Shown piece after piece: positions 17,287 through 25,490 of a stretch of DNA of 38,310 bases (its first letter is position 1; each line of letters starts with the position of its first letter). The notes under the pieces are model-generated. The model made no database searches. It was not told the DNA's origin and saw only the letters and a list, made by a program, of their open reading frames with translations. The stretch is from an uncultured Myxococcales bacterium (lineage in GTDB: Bacteria > Myxococcota_A > UBA9042), in contig CALENB010000559.1 of the NCBI GenBank assembly GCA_937910235.1, positions 1-38,310 of the forward strand. Direction: 5' to 3'. A program made the translations under genes and the position numbers.

Positions 17287-19178
17287 TTTCGTGGCGGCCG
17301 TGGCTTCTTTTTTCGGTTGGCGTTGTGCTCGGGCTACCGCTCGTGTGCGGTGGTTGCGGCGCTGAAGCAGAACCGGCGCCGTGGTTGCGCGCGGTTCATG
17401 TGGTTGGCGACGTCAGGCTCGGCACGCCCGTGATCGTCGTCGGTGATGGGTTGCGGGGGCTGCAGCTGCGTCTCGAGGGCCCGGCCGGCGCGGTCACGGT
17501 GGCGCTCAGCAGCCGCCCCGATCCCGGGATGCTGCCGGACGTCGTGGCCGCGATCACGGCGTCTTGGACCCATGGTCACGTCACTTCGGCGCCCGCTGCC
17601 CTCCCCACTGGCGCGGCCTTGACTCGCGCCTGCCTAGTGCACCCGATCGCGCTCGACGCCGATCGTCGCTGCGTGCCGATCGCGACGGTGTCCTGGCGCA
17701 GCGGCCCGCTCACGGACGGTCCGCCGCGCCTTGTCGGCGCCTCCACGGTGATCCTGACGCACGGTCGACTCGCCGGACTCGCTGGCGCCACGATCCCGCT
17801 GCCGGGGGAGGGAACAGCGACGCTTGAGGTCGAGGTGCGCCGCGCCAGCCACACCTCCACCGTGCGGCGTTCGGGCGTGCTGCCATGGCCGGTGTCGGGC
17901 GATAGAGGCGGGCGAGTGCTCGTCACGCCCGCCTTGCTCGGCACCCAGTTGGGCGCCGCAGACGTGCGGCTTCGTTTGCAGCGCGCCGTCCAAGCCGGCG
18001 CCGATAGCACGGCGTGGTCCGCGTGGCAGCCGGTGCACATCGTCCTGCCCCCGCTCGCTGCGCAGACAGGCAGCGATGTCACGCTGGAACGTGGTCAGCC
18101 CGTGCCCGGGACGCAGTCGTCGGCCTCGTGGCCGGTGGTCTGGCGGGGCGGACCGCGCCTGGTCGTCGATGGTCTTGGCCTCGGCGTCGTCGGTCAATGG
18201 CGTGACGGCCAAGGCGCGGTCGCTGCCGAGTGGGTCGCAGGTGCTGACACCGAGCGGACGCTGCCGGTTCGCGGCACGCGCGGCGCCGTCGCGGTCTTGG
18301 CCTCTACGGCTTGGTTTGTCGGAGGCTGGGACGCTCACGTCAGCCGCTCCCTTGTCGGCGAGATGCGATGGGTGCTGGTCGCGCCCGGCGACGCCGTGGT
18401 TCACGGTCCGCCCGTCGCGCTGCACGCGCGGCTGCGACACACCGTGCAGCGGGTGGCGGTACGGGTGTCGGCCTCGACGCGCGCGGGTCTTGCGCGATAC
18501 GGCCTCGCCAATCTCAACGACACGCTGGTCGAACGGGTTCGGGCGTTGGTGCAAGGCCACTTTCTGCCGTGGTCCGTCGACGTGCGGGTTCTGGCTGAGA
18601 CGCAACCGTTCATCGACGGATCGGAGCGGGTGACCATCGCGCTGCTCGACCGCGATCCGAACGGCATCGGCCTCCTCGGCAATGACCCCAGCGTTGGCAA
18701 AGACAGCGGCAACCATCGCTTGGACGAGCGCCTCGACGGCACGGTAGATTTCGGCGGTCACGCCGTCGGCCAGCCCGCCTACGGGGGCGTGTTCCTCTCG
18801 GGCTTTCTGCTGCTGTCGCCCACGTTGAATCCTGGGGGCTTGCTTGTCGATCCCGCTTTCGACCTGATTTTCTCGCCTTTTTCACCTTCGCTCGGCGGCG
18901 CGCCTGCCACTGACGCCGCCGGGACCGCGGCCGCCGCGGCGCTCGAAGCCCTGGCGCAGCTCGTCGCCGGCACGGTCAGCCACGAGCTCGGCCACACCCT
19001 CGGGCTCGCCGCTGCAGACGGGTACCATCACAGCCACGACAACCCCGGTTGGCGCATGGACGCGGGCACGGCGCGACCCTTCTCGGAGCGCGCCAACCTC
19101 CCCGGCTCGGGCGGTGAGATCTGGGGGCCAGTCGACTCTGCCTACCTGCACACGATCCTGCCCCGCGACGCCGACTGA
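17283..19178 (+). CDS. secreted zincin-like metalloprotease, probable lipoprotein
   Basis: A 631-residue exported protein. The N-terminus (residues 1-25) is a hydrophobic signal ending VCGGCG, a poor lipobox, with acylation possible at C25. The N-terminal two thirds are beta-rich and IPT/TIG-like (VHVVGDVRLGTPVIVVGDGL and related segments). Near the C-terminus, residues 567-574 read HELGHTLG, the HExxHxxG zinc signature with E568 as catalytic base. The metzincin third histidine (expected at 577) is Ala, followed by D579 and H582/H583/H585, which could supply a shifted ligand. GWRMDAG may correspond to a Met-turn. The start overlaps the UPF0158 stop (ATGA). The substrate is unknown. Confidence 0.78.
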   Translation: MISWRPWLLFSVGVVLGLPLVCGGCGAEAEPAPWLRAVHVVGDVRLGTPVIVVGDGLRGLQLRLEGPAGAVTVALSSRPDPGMLPDVVAAITASWTHGHVTSAPAALPTGAALTRACLVHPIALDADRRCVPIATVSWRSGPLTDGPPRLVGASTVILTHGRLAGLAGATIPLPGEGTATLEVEVRRASHTSTVRRSGVLPWPVSGDRGGRVLVTPALLGTQLGAADVRLRLQRAVQAGADSTAWSAWQPVHIVLPPLAAQTGSDVTLERGQPVPGTQSSASWPVVWRGGPRLVVDGLGLGVVGQWRDGQGAVAAEWVAGADTERTLPVRGTRGAVAVLASTAWFVGGWDAHVSRSLVGEMRWVLVAPGDAVVHGPPVALHARLRHTVQRVAVRVSASTRAGLARYGLANLNDTLVERVRALVQGHFLPWSVDVRVLAETQPFIDGSERVTIALLDRDPNGIGLLGNDPSVGKDSGNHRLDERLDGTVDFGGHAVGQPAYGGVFLSGFLLLSPTLNPGGLLVDPAFDLIFSPFSPSLGGAPATDAAGTAAAAALEALAQLVAGTVSHELGHTLGLAAADGYHHSHDNPGWRMDAGTARPFSERANLPGSGGEIWGPVDSAYLHTILPRDAD

Positions 19179-19222
19179 CCGGACCGCTTGCCGTTGGCCC
19201 TGCCCCCGCACACACTGCGCCA

Positions 19223-19810
19223 ATGATCGGCTCGTCTTCATTCGGAACCACCCGTCACCCCGTGCACCGGGCTGTCTCGATCGCGCGCAACGCGGCTATG
19301 GGCGTCGTCGTGGCGTCGGCGATGGTGGCCTGCACCCGCGCGGCACCGCGGCAGCCGCTCCCGCCGATGAAGCCGCAGCCAGTCGCGTCGATGCAAGCGC
19401 TCGCCAGAGCGCCGATTCCGTTGCCTGCGAGCGGGACCGTGCAGATCGACGGGCGCGCTCACGGGCCAACATTTACCGTTGAGGTCGCGACAACCGAGCG
19501 CGAGCGCAATCAGGGGCTCATGTATCGCTTGGTCTTGGGCACCGGCAAAGGCATGGTGTTCTTCATGCCACGGGACTACGACTGGGCGTTCTATATGCGC
19601 AATACTCGAATACCATTGGACATCATCTTCATAGATGCGACTTGGCGTGTCGTCGGCGTCGCCGCAAACGTGCCGCCCATGACCGAGACGCTCCGCAGCG
19701 TCGGCGCACCCTCGCGGTACGTGCTGGAGTTGGACGCCCATGAGGCGAAGCGGCACGGCATCCAAGCTGGTACGACGCTGCGATTCCAACCGATGTCGAG
19801 GGCACCGTGA
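19223..19810 (+). CDS. DUF192 family lipoprotein
   Basis: A 195-residue exported protein. The signal has a lipobox-like MVAC about residue 37; an internal ATG at 19298 would give a more normal signal length and may be the true start. Residues 70-190 match DUF192 (COG1430): VEVATTERERNQGLMYR, then GMVFFMPRDYDWAFYMRNTRIPLDIIFID, and YVLELDAHEAKRHGI. DUF192 proteins are small beta-rich exported proteins without a proven activity. It starts 44 bp after the protease stop and overlaps the next gene by four bases (GTGA). Confidence 0.88.
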   Translation: MIGSSSFGTTRHPVHRAVSIARNAAMGVVVASAMVACTRAAPRQPLPPMKPQPVASMQALARAPIPLPASGTVQIDGRAHGPTFTVEVATTERERNQGLMYRLVLGTGKGMVFFMPRDYDWAFYMRNTRIPLDIIFIDATWRVVGVAANVPPMTETLRSVGAPSRYVLELDAHEAKRHGIQAGTTLRFQPMSRAP

Positions 19811-20343
19811 GCGCCGCCCTCGTCGCGATCCTGCAGCAGGACGCAGAGCTCATCGCGGATCTGGCGCGTTTGAGACGCGGCGAGCGGGCCGATCGGCTCG
19901 CTGCGCGGCTCCTGCTAGCCCGGGTTTATGCGGTGCTGGAGCCGCCGGAGGCCGCACAGCCCACCAGCGCCGATGGCCCCGATCCGGTCGCGCTCGCGGC
20001 GATCGCCCTCGAGGCGGCCGCGCTTCGCCGCCGTCTGGCCGGGCCCGGCTGGCAGATCTTGCGACCTATCGGCGAGGTCTGGATCAGGGAGCCGTACCCG
20101 GAGTTCTTCATGCAGCCGAGCGGCGCCACCGCGGCCCAGCGACTCGCGGCCCAGCGGGAGGCGCAGTTCAGCTTGAAGCTCGCGCTGAACGATCAACGCG
20201 TCGGGTGGATGGAGAAGCGGTGCACAGCCACACAACCTGGGCTGCTGCGGCCTGTACGGACGCCAAAGACCGGAGAAGGCAACCGCCTCGGTGCAAGCGA
20301 GCTTGAGCTCTTGCGCAAGCGCGGTCGGTCGAAGTTCTCGTAG
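19807..20343 (+). CDS. hypothetical protein
   Basis: A 178-residue soluble protein that starts at a GTG overlapping the DUF192 stop (GTGA at 19807-19810). It is rich in Ala, Leu and Arg. The first 80 residues are helical. A central PIGEVWIREPYPEFFM segment is the most conserved-looking part, and the C-terminus is basic (LLRKRGRSKFS). No signal peptide, membrane helix or known motif is visible, and I do not recognise a family. Coupling to the DUF192 gene is the only functional hint. Confidence 0.6.
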   Translation: MSAALVAILQQDAELIADLARLRRGERADRLAARLLLARVYAVLEPPEAAQPTSADGPDPVALAAIALEAAALRRRLAGPGWQILRPIGEVWIREPYPEFFMQPSGATAAQRLAAQREAQFSLKLALNDQRVGWMEKRCTATQPGLLRPVRTPKTGEGNRLGASELELLRKRGRSKFS

Positions 20344-20528
20344 CGGCGCGCCGCGCAAGCCCCGGCCTCGTGTCGCCCCGGCGCCGCGTCGCCCGGCTGG
20401 GCGACCGGCCTGCCGGATCTAACATTGCGTCAGGAGTCGCCGCGCGGGTATACCCACCGGCGATGACGAGCATCCCTGCCGCCGAACGCGACCCTGCTTC
20501 CGTCATTCACCTCAGGAGGCCCACGCCA

Positions 20529-22886
20529 ATGACCACGTCGCACAACGCCCCGCGCCTTCCGCGCAGCCCCAACGTCTCGCTCGCCAGCTGGCTGTGGCTC
20601 CCGCTCTCCCTCAGCTTGCTGCTGACCGCTTGCGGAACCGAGGATGAGACGAAGCCGGACGCGGGTACCAGCGCGGACAGCGCGGGGACGGACGCGACGG
20701 CGGATGTGGGCGCGGATACCGGAGGCGCCGACGCGAGCGCGGACGTGACCGCCGACGGCGGTGTCGCCGATGCCGGCGGCTGCGGCGCCCTGCCTTCGTG
20801 CCTCAACAGCAAGGGTCAAGAAGACCTCGGGCTCTGCCCCACGCCCGCCAGCAACTACGCCTGCGTCGCCGGCTGCTGTGCGGCCAAAGTGCTCTGCAAG
20901 TCCAACGCCGACTGCACAGACAAGCTGGGCTCCTCCGTCTGCCCCGACAAGCGCTTCACCTGCGGCTGCGACCTGGGTCAGGGCGTGTGCATTCAGACCG
21001 TCTGCGGCGTCGACTCCGACTGCGCGACCGGTTCATTCTGCCTCGGCGGCGGCTGCAGCGCTTCACCGAAGGCCGCCGACTTGACGGCACACTTGCTGCG
21101 TCCGTTCTGGGTCGCTCGCCCGGGCGACAACGGCGCCGCCGGGACCCTCCTCGGTGTTCAGGCCCGGAGCGCTGCGGGGATCGTGGCGCCCGACGCGACG
21201 TTCACGTGGAAATTGGACGGCGATGGCTTCACGATCAAGGACGGCGAGCTCACCGCGACCGCCGCTGCCGGAAAGGCGACCGTCGTGGCGACCGTGGTTG
21301 GTGGCAAAGCCTCCGCGAAGGCCCAGTTGTGGAACCTCGGCCCGGTCGCCACCGGCGATGCGCTGCGCGTGGTGGTGATCGACGAGCGGGGCGCCACGCC
21401 GGTGTCTGGCAAAGTGGTCGTGGTCGGTCTCGCCGACCAAGCCACGCCGGACCAAGCTCAGGAGGCGCCCCTCAAGGACGGCGTGGTGAGCTTTAAGGCC
21501 GTGAAATGGCCCGTTGATGTGCACGTCATCGGCGACACGCATGACGCCGTCTCGGTCCTGCGCTTCACCGCGACAGGCGCCACTGGCGACCTGGTGATCG
21601 CGACGCGGCTCCAACACTTCGCGGACTTGGCGTTCGACGGCGACGGCAAGACCATCGAAAAAGACACCGAGCTGATTCATGGCGACGTCCTGTCGGGCAA
21701 GATCGCCTACAGCGGCCAGGGCGAGGCTGCGCTTGGCATCACGTCGGTCGGCGTGGGCAGCGATCTGCTGCTCTTCAACCTCGACGCGATCATCGGACCG
21801 AGCGTGAAGCGCCCGTTCGATGACAAAGCGCCGTCCATGGTCAACCCAACTCCAGGGCTGCCGCAGGACATCCCCGGTGGCGTGAGCTTTCTCCTCGGCG
21901 CGCCGGTGGTGAGCTCGTACCTGATCGCTGCCCCGCCCGGCAAGCACGTCATCTGGTCGCTCTCCGGACGTCTCGGTCTCAACGAGCTGCTGAGCCAGGT
22001 CAGCGCGATCGTCTCTGCCGTGGAGGGTGGTCTCGACGTTGGCAAGGTCGTCGGTGTGCTGCTGCCGTACCTGTCGGGTTTCTACTCGCAGGTCGTGATG
22101 GACGTGCCGTTCGCCGACAAGAACGCCGTGGGCGCCACGGTATCGGAGAAAGATCTCGCGCCTGACGTCCCGCTGGGCCTCTTCGCGACCATGACGCCAC
22201 CGAAGCTGCCGCAGGTGAAGGAGGGCGAATGGTCGGATCTGATGCTGGTGCTCGCCGGCGCGATGCTGCCGAGTGGCGAGTTGGTGCCGCTGGGTTTGTC
22301 GGCCGGCAGCGACACCGCTGAGAAGACCGAGAAAGCCGACGGCGTGGTCGACGGTGACCCTGAAACCCCCGGCAATCAGGACGTAGAGCTCACCTACGCG
22401 CCGCTGCATGGTGGCCTGCGCGTCGGCAAGAACAACCACATCTTGGTGACCGCGGCGATCACGGTCGCGGGTGGCGGCAAGAAGGAAGGCGGCTCCATCA
22501 TCTTTGGCGAGGTCGGGCCGTTGGCGACCACCCAGACGCCGGGCGAGTTCCTACCCTACCCAAAGACCTCGACCTACGATCTCAAGACGCGCGCGTTGAC
22601 CGTGAGCGAGGTGCCTGGCGCCCAGTTCTACCGCACTGTGCTGACCGGCCCGAAGGGTGTCCGCTGGCAGGTGCTCATGGCCAAGGGCATGGCGACCAAG
22701 ACGGTGACGCTGCCCGATCTCATGACGTGGGGCGCGAAAGCGGACCTCGGCAAGGCACCCAAACGGGTGTTTGTCGGCGCCTTCGAGCTGCGCACGGCGC
22801 GGACGTTTGTCGAGCTCTTCAAGCCCGATGGGTTGATCGATCTGGTCCGTCAGGTGAAGCGCACGTCCTTCATGGATGTGCACTGA
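20529..22886 (+). CDS. large surface or periplasmic lipoprotein with Asp/Ala linker and Cys-rich module
   Basis: A 785-residue lipoprotein: signal peptide with lipobox LTAC (C35), then an Asp/Ala/Gly/Thr linker (about 41-86) typical of Myxococcota surface lipoproteins. A Cys-rich module (about 87-180) has CxxC-type spacings such as CKSNADC and CGVDSDC, and is followed by an Ig-like domain (TFTWKLDGDGFTI, with Gly/Ala/Val strands). The remaining 500 residues are beta-rich and unassigned. They include a mixed helical segment (LNELLSQVSAIVSAVEGGL) and end FMDVH. The ATG has AGGAGG nine bases upstream, so the longer upstream frame is rejected. The 185-bp gap before it has no gene and only a weak promoter-like match. 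Confidence 0.8.
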   Translation: MTTSHNAPRLPRSPNVSLASWLWLPLSLSLLLTACGTEDETKPDAGTSADSAGTDATADVGADTGGADASADVTADGGVADAGGCGALPSCLNSKGQEDLGLCPTPASNYACVAGCCAAKVLCKSNADCTDKLGSSVCPDKRFTCGCDLGQGVCIQTVCGVDSDCATGSFCLGGGCSASPKAADLTAHLLRPFWVARPGDNGAAGTLLGVQARSAAGIVAPDATFTWKLDGDGFTIKDGELTATAAAGKATVVATVVGGKASAKAQLWNLGPVATGDALRVVVIDERGATPVSGKVVVVGLADQATPDQAQEAPLKDGVVSFKAVKWPVDVHVIGDTHDAVSVLRFTATGATGDLVIATRLQHFADLAFDGDGKTIEKDTELIHGDVLSGKIAYSGQGEAALGITSVGVGSDLLLFNLDAIIGPSVKRPFDDKAPSMVNPTPGLPQDIPGGVSFLLGAPVVSSYLIAAPPGKHVIWSLSGRLGLNELLSQVSAIVSAVEGGLDVGKVVGVLLPYLSGFYSQVVMDVPFADKNAVGATVSEKDLAPDVPLGLFATMTPPKLPQVKEGEWSDLMLVLAGAMLPSGELVPLGLSAGSDTAEKTEKADGVVDGDPETPGNQDVELTYAPLHGGLRVGKNNHILVTAAITVAGGGKKEGGSIIFGEVGPLATTQTPGEFLPYPKTSTYDLKTRALTVSEVPGAQFYRTVLTGPKGVRWQVLMAKGMATKTVTLPDLMTWGAKADLGKAPKRVFVGAFELRTARTFVELFKPDGLIDLVRQVKRTSFMDVH

Positions 22887-22916
22887 TCGGATCGTGGCCC
22901 CGGCCAGCTAGATCAG
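22883..22916. terminator. candidate bidirectional terminator between convergent genes
   Basis: Nested inverted repeats lie here: outer CTGATC/GATCAG (22883-22888 and 22911-22916) and inner TGGCC/GGCCA (22895-22899 and 22902-22906) with a 2-base loop. They span the 21-bp gap between the lipoprotein stop and the Nudix stop. Position and symmetry suit a shared terminator, but the stems are short and no T-run is present. Confidence 0.35.
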
Positions 22917-23780
22917 ATCGTCGCCGGCTGCTTGCCGTTGAAACCGTCCGTCGCGGAGCACAAATCGATTGCGCGCGTCAGGCGCGCCTTGTCCGCCCGG
23001 ATGCATGGGATCGTCCGGTAGCGCGATCACGTCGCCGGCTGCGGTGCCCGTCGCGTAGAACGGCAGGATGCAGGGCCCGCTGCCTTGCGCCTCCAACGTC
23101 GCGAAGACTTGCCCTGCAGCCCCAGGCAGCGTCGCGATGCGGTGCAGGGTGTGGAGCGTCGGCGGCGGGAGGTACACCTCACCACCTTGCTGGTGCGCCT
23201 GCACAGCCGCTGCGGCCGTCGCCCATCGCTCCGCCGTCGTCTCGTGGCCATCCATCGCCGCACGTTGACCGACGGGCTGCAGCGCGACGAAGAACCGTGT
23301 GTCAAAGCGACGCGGCTCCGCTACTGGCGTGACCCACCACGCGAACGGGGCGACGAGATCAAGCGCAGGTCGCAGCCCGTGGGATCGCCAGAGATCGTGT
23401 ACGGCCGCCGCGGCGATTCGATGCCCGTCGCGCAGCGAGTCCAGCTCTGCGTTGATGTGCGTGACCGCGTCGGCGCTGGGGAGCTGGCCATGTCGATCCC
23501 GCGCGAGGATGACGTGCGCCTCCTCGTGCAGCTCTCGCACCGCTGCGACAAAGCTGGCGTGCGCCGTGCGTGCGCAGTCCACCTCAAGCGCCGCGGCACA
23601 TTCGGCAGGTGAGCGGCCGCAACTCACGGCGTCCGCGTCCTGGTCGTCGACTTTTCCACCCGGAAAAACAGTCGCGCCGCCCATGAACCCGCTGTTGCCG
23701 TGACGCCGAACCAGGAACACCTCCGGCGACCCGGGCGCCGGCCGCAGCAGGATGACCGTCGCCGCAGGGGTGACACGCAT
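22908..23780 (-). CDS. Nudix hydrolase, NUDT19-like
   Basis: A 290-residue cytoplasmic hydrolase of nucleoside-diphosphate-linked compounds. The N-terminal strand is VILLRPAPGSPEVFLVRRH. The Nudix region is split: GGATVFPGGKVDD holds the first glycines, then an insert of about 20 residues with several Cys, then FVAAVRELHEEAHVIL, the RELHEE core that binds Mg2+. A long Nudix box of this shape is typical of NUDT19-like proteins, several of which cleave coenzyme A esters; that substrate is an inference. The ATG is preceded by GAGGAG. The C-terminal third contains a PPPTLHTLHRI segment also found in that group. Confidence 0.85.
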   Translation of the reverse strand: MRVTPAATVILLRPAPGSPEVFLVRRHGNSGFMGGATVFPGGKVDDQDADAVSCGRSPAECAAALEVDCARTAHASFVAAVRELHEEAHVILARDRHGQLPSADAVTHINAELDSLRDGHRIAAAAVHDLWRSHGLRPALDLVAPFAWWVTPVAEPRRFDTRFFVALQPVGQRAAMDGHETTAERWATAAAAVQAHQQGGEVYLPPPTLHTLHRIATLPGAAGQVFATLEAQGSGPCILPFYATGTAAGDVIALPDDPMHPGGQGAPDARNRFVLRDGRFQRQAAGDDLI

Positions 23781-23823
23781 GGCTCGCTCCTCGATCGCGG
23801 CGCTCGCCTCGGCGCCGCTGTCG

Positions 23824-25032
23824 CTACTTGCAGTTCTTGAACGCAACGGTGTCGACCATGCGCGCCACGTACTTCGGCAGCACCAGCGCAAAAAGCGCCT
23901 CGGGTGTGACCTCACACAGGGTCGCGGCCGCATAGGGCGCTGGCGCCATGCCGTTGCCCCAGGTCCCCTCCAGCCAGCACTGCTGACCGCCTGTGAGCCC
24001 AGCGCACGTCGCGTTGCTGAGCGGCGTCTGGCACGGCGCCATGTCATTGAGGCCAAAGTAGGGGCACGCCTTCGATTGCGCCACGGCTGACATCGCTACC
24101 CGGCTTGACCACGGCGTCGCCTGGCGATGATCGTGCCGGAATTGCAGGCGTTGATAGCGCACAGGCAACGCCTTTAGCGCCGTGGCTGGCTCGCGCAGGG
24201 ACCACCAATCGTCGGTACAGTCTTTGCCGGTCTTGGTGATGGGCCAGGCCGCCGGTGCGCATGTCACGCTGGTCGGCACCTCGCCGCGACCTGCGGGAAA
24301 CACCTCAGCCATGCTCGTGTCCTTGTCGATGTGACAAGCCGTGTCCGATGCACCTGGGCCATGGTCTGGACCGATGCCTTTGTCCGTGTCCTCGGGCGAC
24401 GCGCTGGCTGAGCAGCGATCCACTGGGCCTTCGACGTCGATCAGGAACAGCACCTCCTTGAGCGAGTTGGGCCCGAAAAGCTTGAGCGCCGCGGCCACCG
24501 GCACCAAGCCGAAGCCCAGTGAGATGTAGCCAGCTTTGGTTGCGTCAACGTAGTTACGCGTGAGCACGACGCGCATGACCTCTTTGACGGCGGTGACGTG
24601 GTAGGTGCCGCCATAGTCTTGCGTTCCCTTCGACGCGAGCCCGCCGGGGCCCGTGCCCGGAAGGTTGAAGATCGCGACCACAACCTTGGCGTTACCGGCC
24701 AGGAGCGCGGCGGGGCCGGCGTAGTTTGGCCAAGGGCTCGTGTCCCGGTCCGGCACGATCACCACCAGCGGGCACGGTGCCGCGGCGGTGCAGCTCGCCG
24801 GCCGAATCACCGCGCCGCGCACGTCGAACCCGTCGCCAAGCACGGACACGGGCACTAGGAGGTCCGAGGAGGCTGTGGCCTCCGCAGGCTCGCTGATGGT
24901 GACCTTGCTGCAGGTCGGGCCGACGGGGCCGCTCGTGGCGTCCTCCGCGGCGACCTTCAGATCGCCGCTACAGGCGGCGATCAGGCAGAGCAGTCCGACC
25001 GGCGCGGAGAGAACAGCTGGGCGTCGACGCAT
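23824..25032 (-). CDS. lipoprotein resembling an alpha/beta hydrolase without nucleophile
   Basis: A 402-residue lipoprotein (lipobox IAAC, C21; ATG with GGAGG five bases upstream). After a beta-rich part, the order of segments recalls an alpha/beta hydrolase: LVVIVPDRDTSPW, VVVAIFNLPGTG, then GYISLGFGLVPVAAAL, where GxSxG with the nucleophile Ser is expected. Here the central residue is Gly, so the usual catalytic Ser is absent. Several Cys pairs occur in the C-terminal half (CHIDKD, CTDDWW, CPYFG, CWLEG), and the chain ends FKNCK. It is either a non-catalytic binding protein of that fold or an unrelated protein. The long upstream in-frame extension is not protein-like. Confidence 0.72.
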   Translation of the reverse strand: MRRRPAVLSAPVGLLCLIAACSGDLKVAAEDATSGPVGPTCSKVTISEPAEATASSDLLVPVSVLGDGFDVRGAVIRPASCTAAAPCPLVVIVPDRDTSPWPNYAGPAALLAGNAKVVVAIFNLPGTGPGGLASKGTQDYGGTYHVTAVKEVMRVVLTRNYVDATKAGYISLGFGLVPVAAALKLFGPNSLKEVLFLIDVEGPVDRCSASASPEDTDKGIGPDHGPGASDTACHIDKDTSMAEVFPAGRGEVPTSVTCAPAAWPITKTGKDCTDDWWSLREPATALKALPVRYQRLQFRHDHRQATPWSSRVAMSAVAQSKACPYFGLNDMAPCQTPLSNATCAGLTGGQQCWLEGTWGNGMAPAPYAAATLCEVTPEALFALVLPKYVARMVDTVAFKNCK

Positions 25033-25234
25033 GGGGGCCTCCAAGTGGAGCGAGATGGTACGCGCTGCCGTCTTGGCATCAAAGCGCGTGGCAGCCGGCC
25101 TGTGGGCGGTCGCGCCCATCGTCATTCCTATCGACATCTTGGCGATGACCGTGGCCGCGTTGCAGCTGGTGGAAGCCTTGCCGCGGCCGGTGGTCCAGAT
25201 CGCCGACGATCGCTGGCGATCCGGGATCCGCTGA
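25031..25234 (+). CDS. possible small membrane protein (67 residues)
   Basis: A rightward frame in the otherwise empty gap upstream of mraZ. It starts at an ATG whose first bases overlap the divergent lipoprotein start. Residues 18-50 are mostly hydrophobic (AVAPIVIPIDILAMTVAAL), with charged ends (KWSEMVR and DDRWRSGIR). Third positions are about 85 percent G/C, like real genes here. The antisense frame shares the same wobble positions, so this alone does not prove the strand. The ribosome site is weak; a second ATG at 25055 follows GGAGCGAG. It could equally be a decayed or chance frame. Confidence 0.3.
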   Translation: MGASKWSEMVRAAVLASKRVAAGLWAVAPIVIPIDILAMTVAALQLVEALPRPVVQIADDRWRSGIR

Positions 25235-25240
25235 GATCGC

Positions 25241-25288
25241 AAGTAAATCGATAACTGATTATAAAAACACGATAAAAATTCAGTTTAC
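25241..25288. promoter_or_regulatory. AT-rich island with inverted repeat and TATAAT
   Basis: A 48-base stretch of roughly 75 percent A/T in a strongly GC-rich window. It holds AACTGA (25253-25258) and TCAGTT (25280-25285) as an inverted repeat, two TAAAAA runs, and on the minus strand a perfect TATAAT (25263-25258), which could be a -10 box for the lipoprotein at 25032. No good -35 box is seen 17 bases upstream of it. Protein-binding site, UP-like element or divergent promoter are all possible. Confidence 0.4.
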
Positions 25289-25424
25289 GTGGGCATCTGC
25301 CGGCCTCCACGTCGATCGATTGGGCATCCAACCGTCGCGCTCGCCGTCAGCCGTCGCTGGGCGGGATCTGTGCGTGGACCTTGAGGAATTCGCCAATACG
25401 CGCATTCAAACGCCACGCTAGGGG

Positions 25425-25444
25425 CGGAAACCATCGTGTTTCCG
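25425..25444. promoter_or_regulatory. perfect inverted repeat just upstream of the dcw promoter
   Basis: CGGAAAC (25425-25431) and GTTTCCG (25438-25444) form a perfect 7-bp palindrome with a 6-base spacer, ending 12 bases before the predicted -35 box. Size and place suit an operator for a dimeric regulator. The rest of 25289-25424 shows no gene and no clear element. Confidence 0.35.
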
Positions 25445-25456
25445 GGGGAATCGCCA

Positions 25457-25484
25457 TTGACACCCCCCATGGCGGCTCCATACT
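25457..25484 (+). promoter_or_regulatory. promoter of the dcw operon (Pmra)
   Basis: A consensus -35 TTGACA (25457-25462) is followed after 16 bases by CATACT (25479-25484), a 4-of-6 match to the -10 box. The predicted start at about 25491 coincides with the first MraZ box, giving an untranslated leader of about 150 bases before mraZ at 25644. Confidence 0.55.
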
Positions 25485-25490
25485 CGCAAA

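Noticed and set aside
20420-20470. Promoter TTGCGT-N18-TATACC before the large lipoprotein
   Set aside because: The -35 match is weak and the spacing is at the limit; it is not strong enough to list as a feature.
21063-22439. 458-codon minus-strand frame opposite the large lipoprotein
   Set aside because: It is an antisense shadow sharing wobble positions with the real gene. It is rich in Arg/His/Asp and has no domain, signal or ribosome site.
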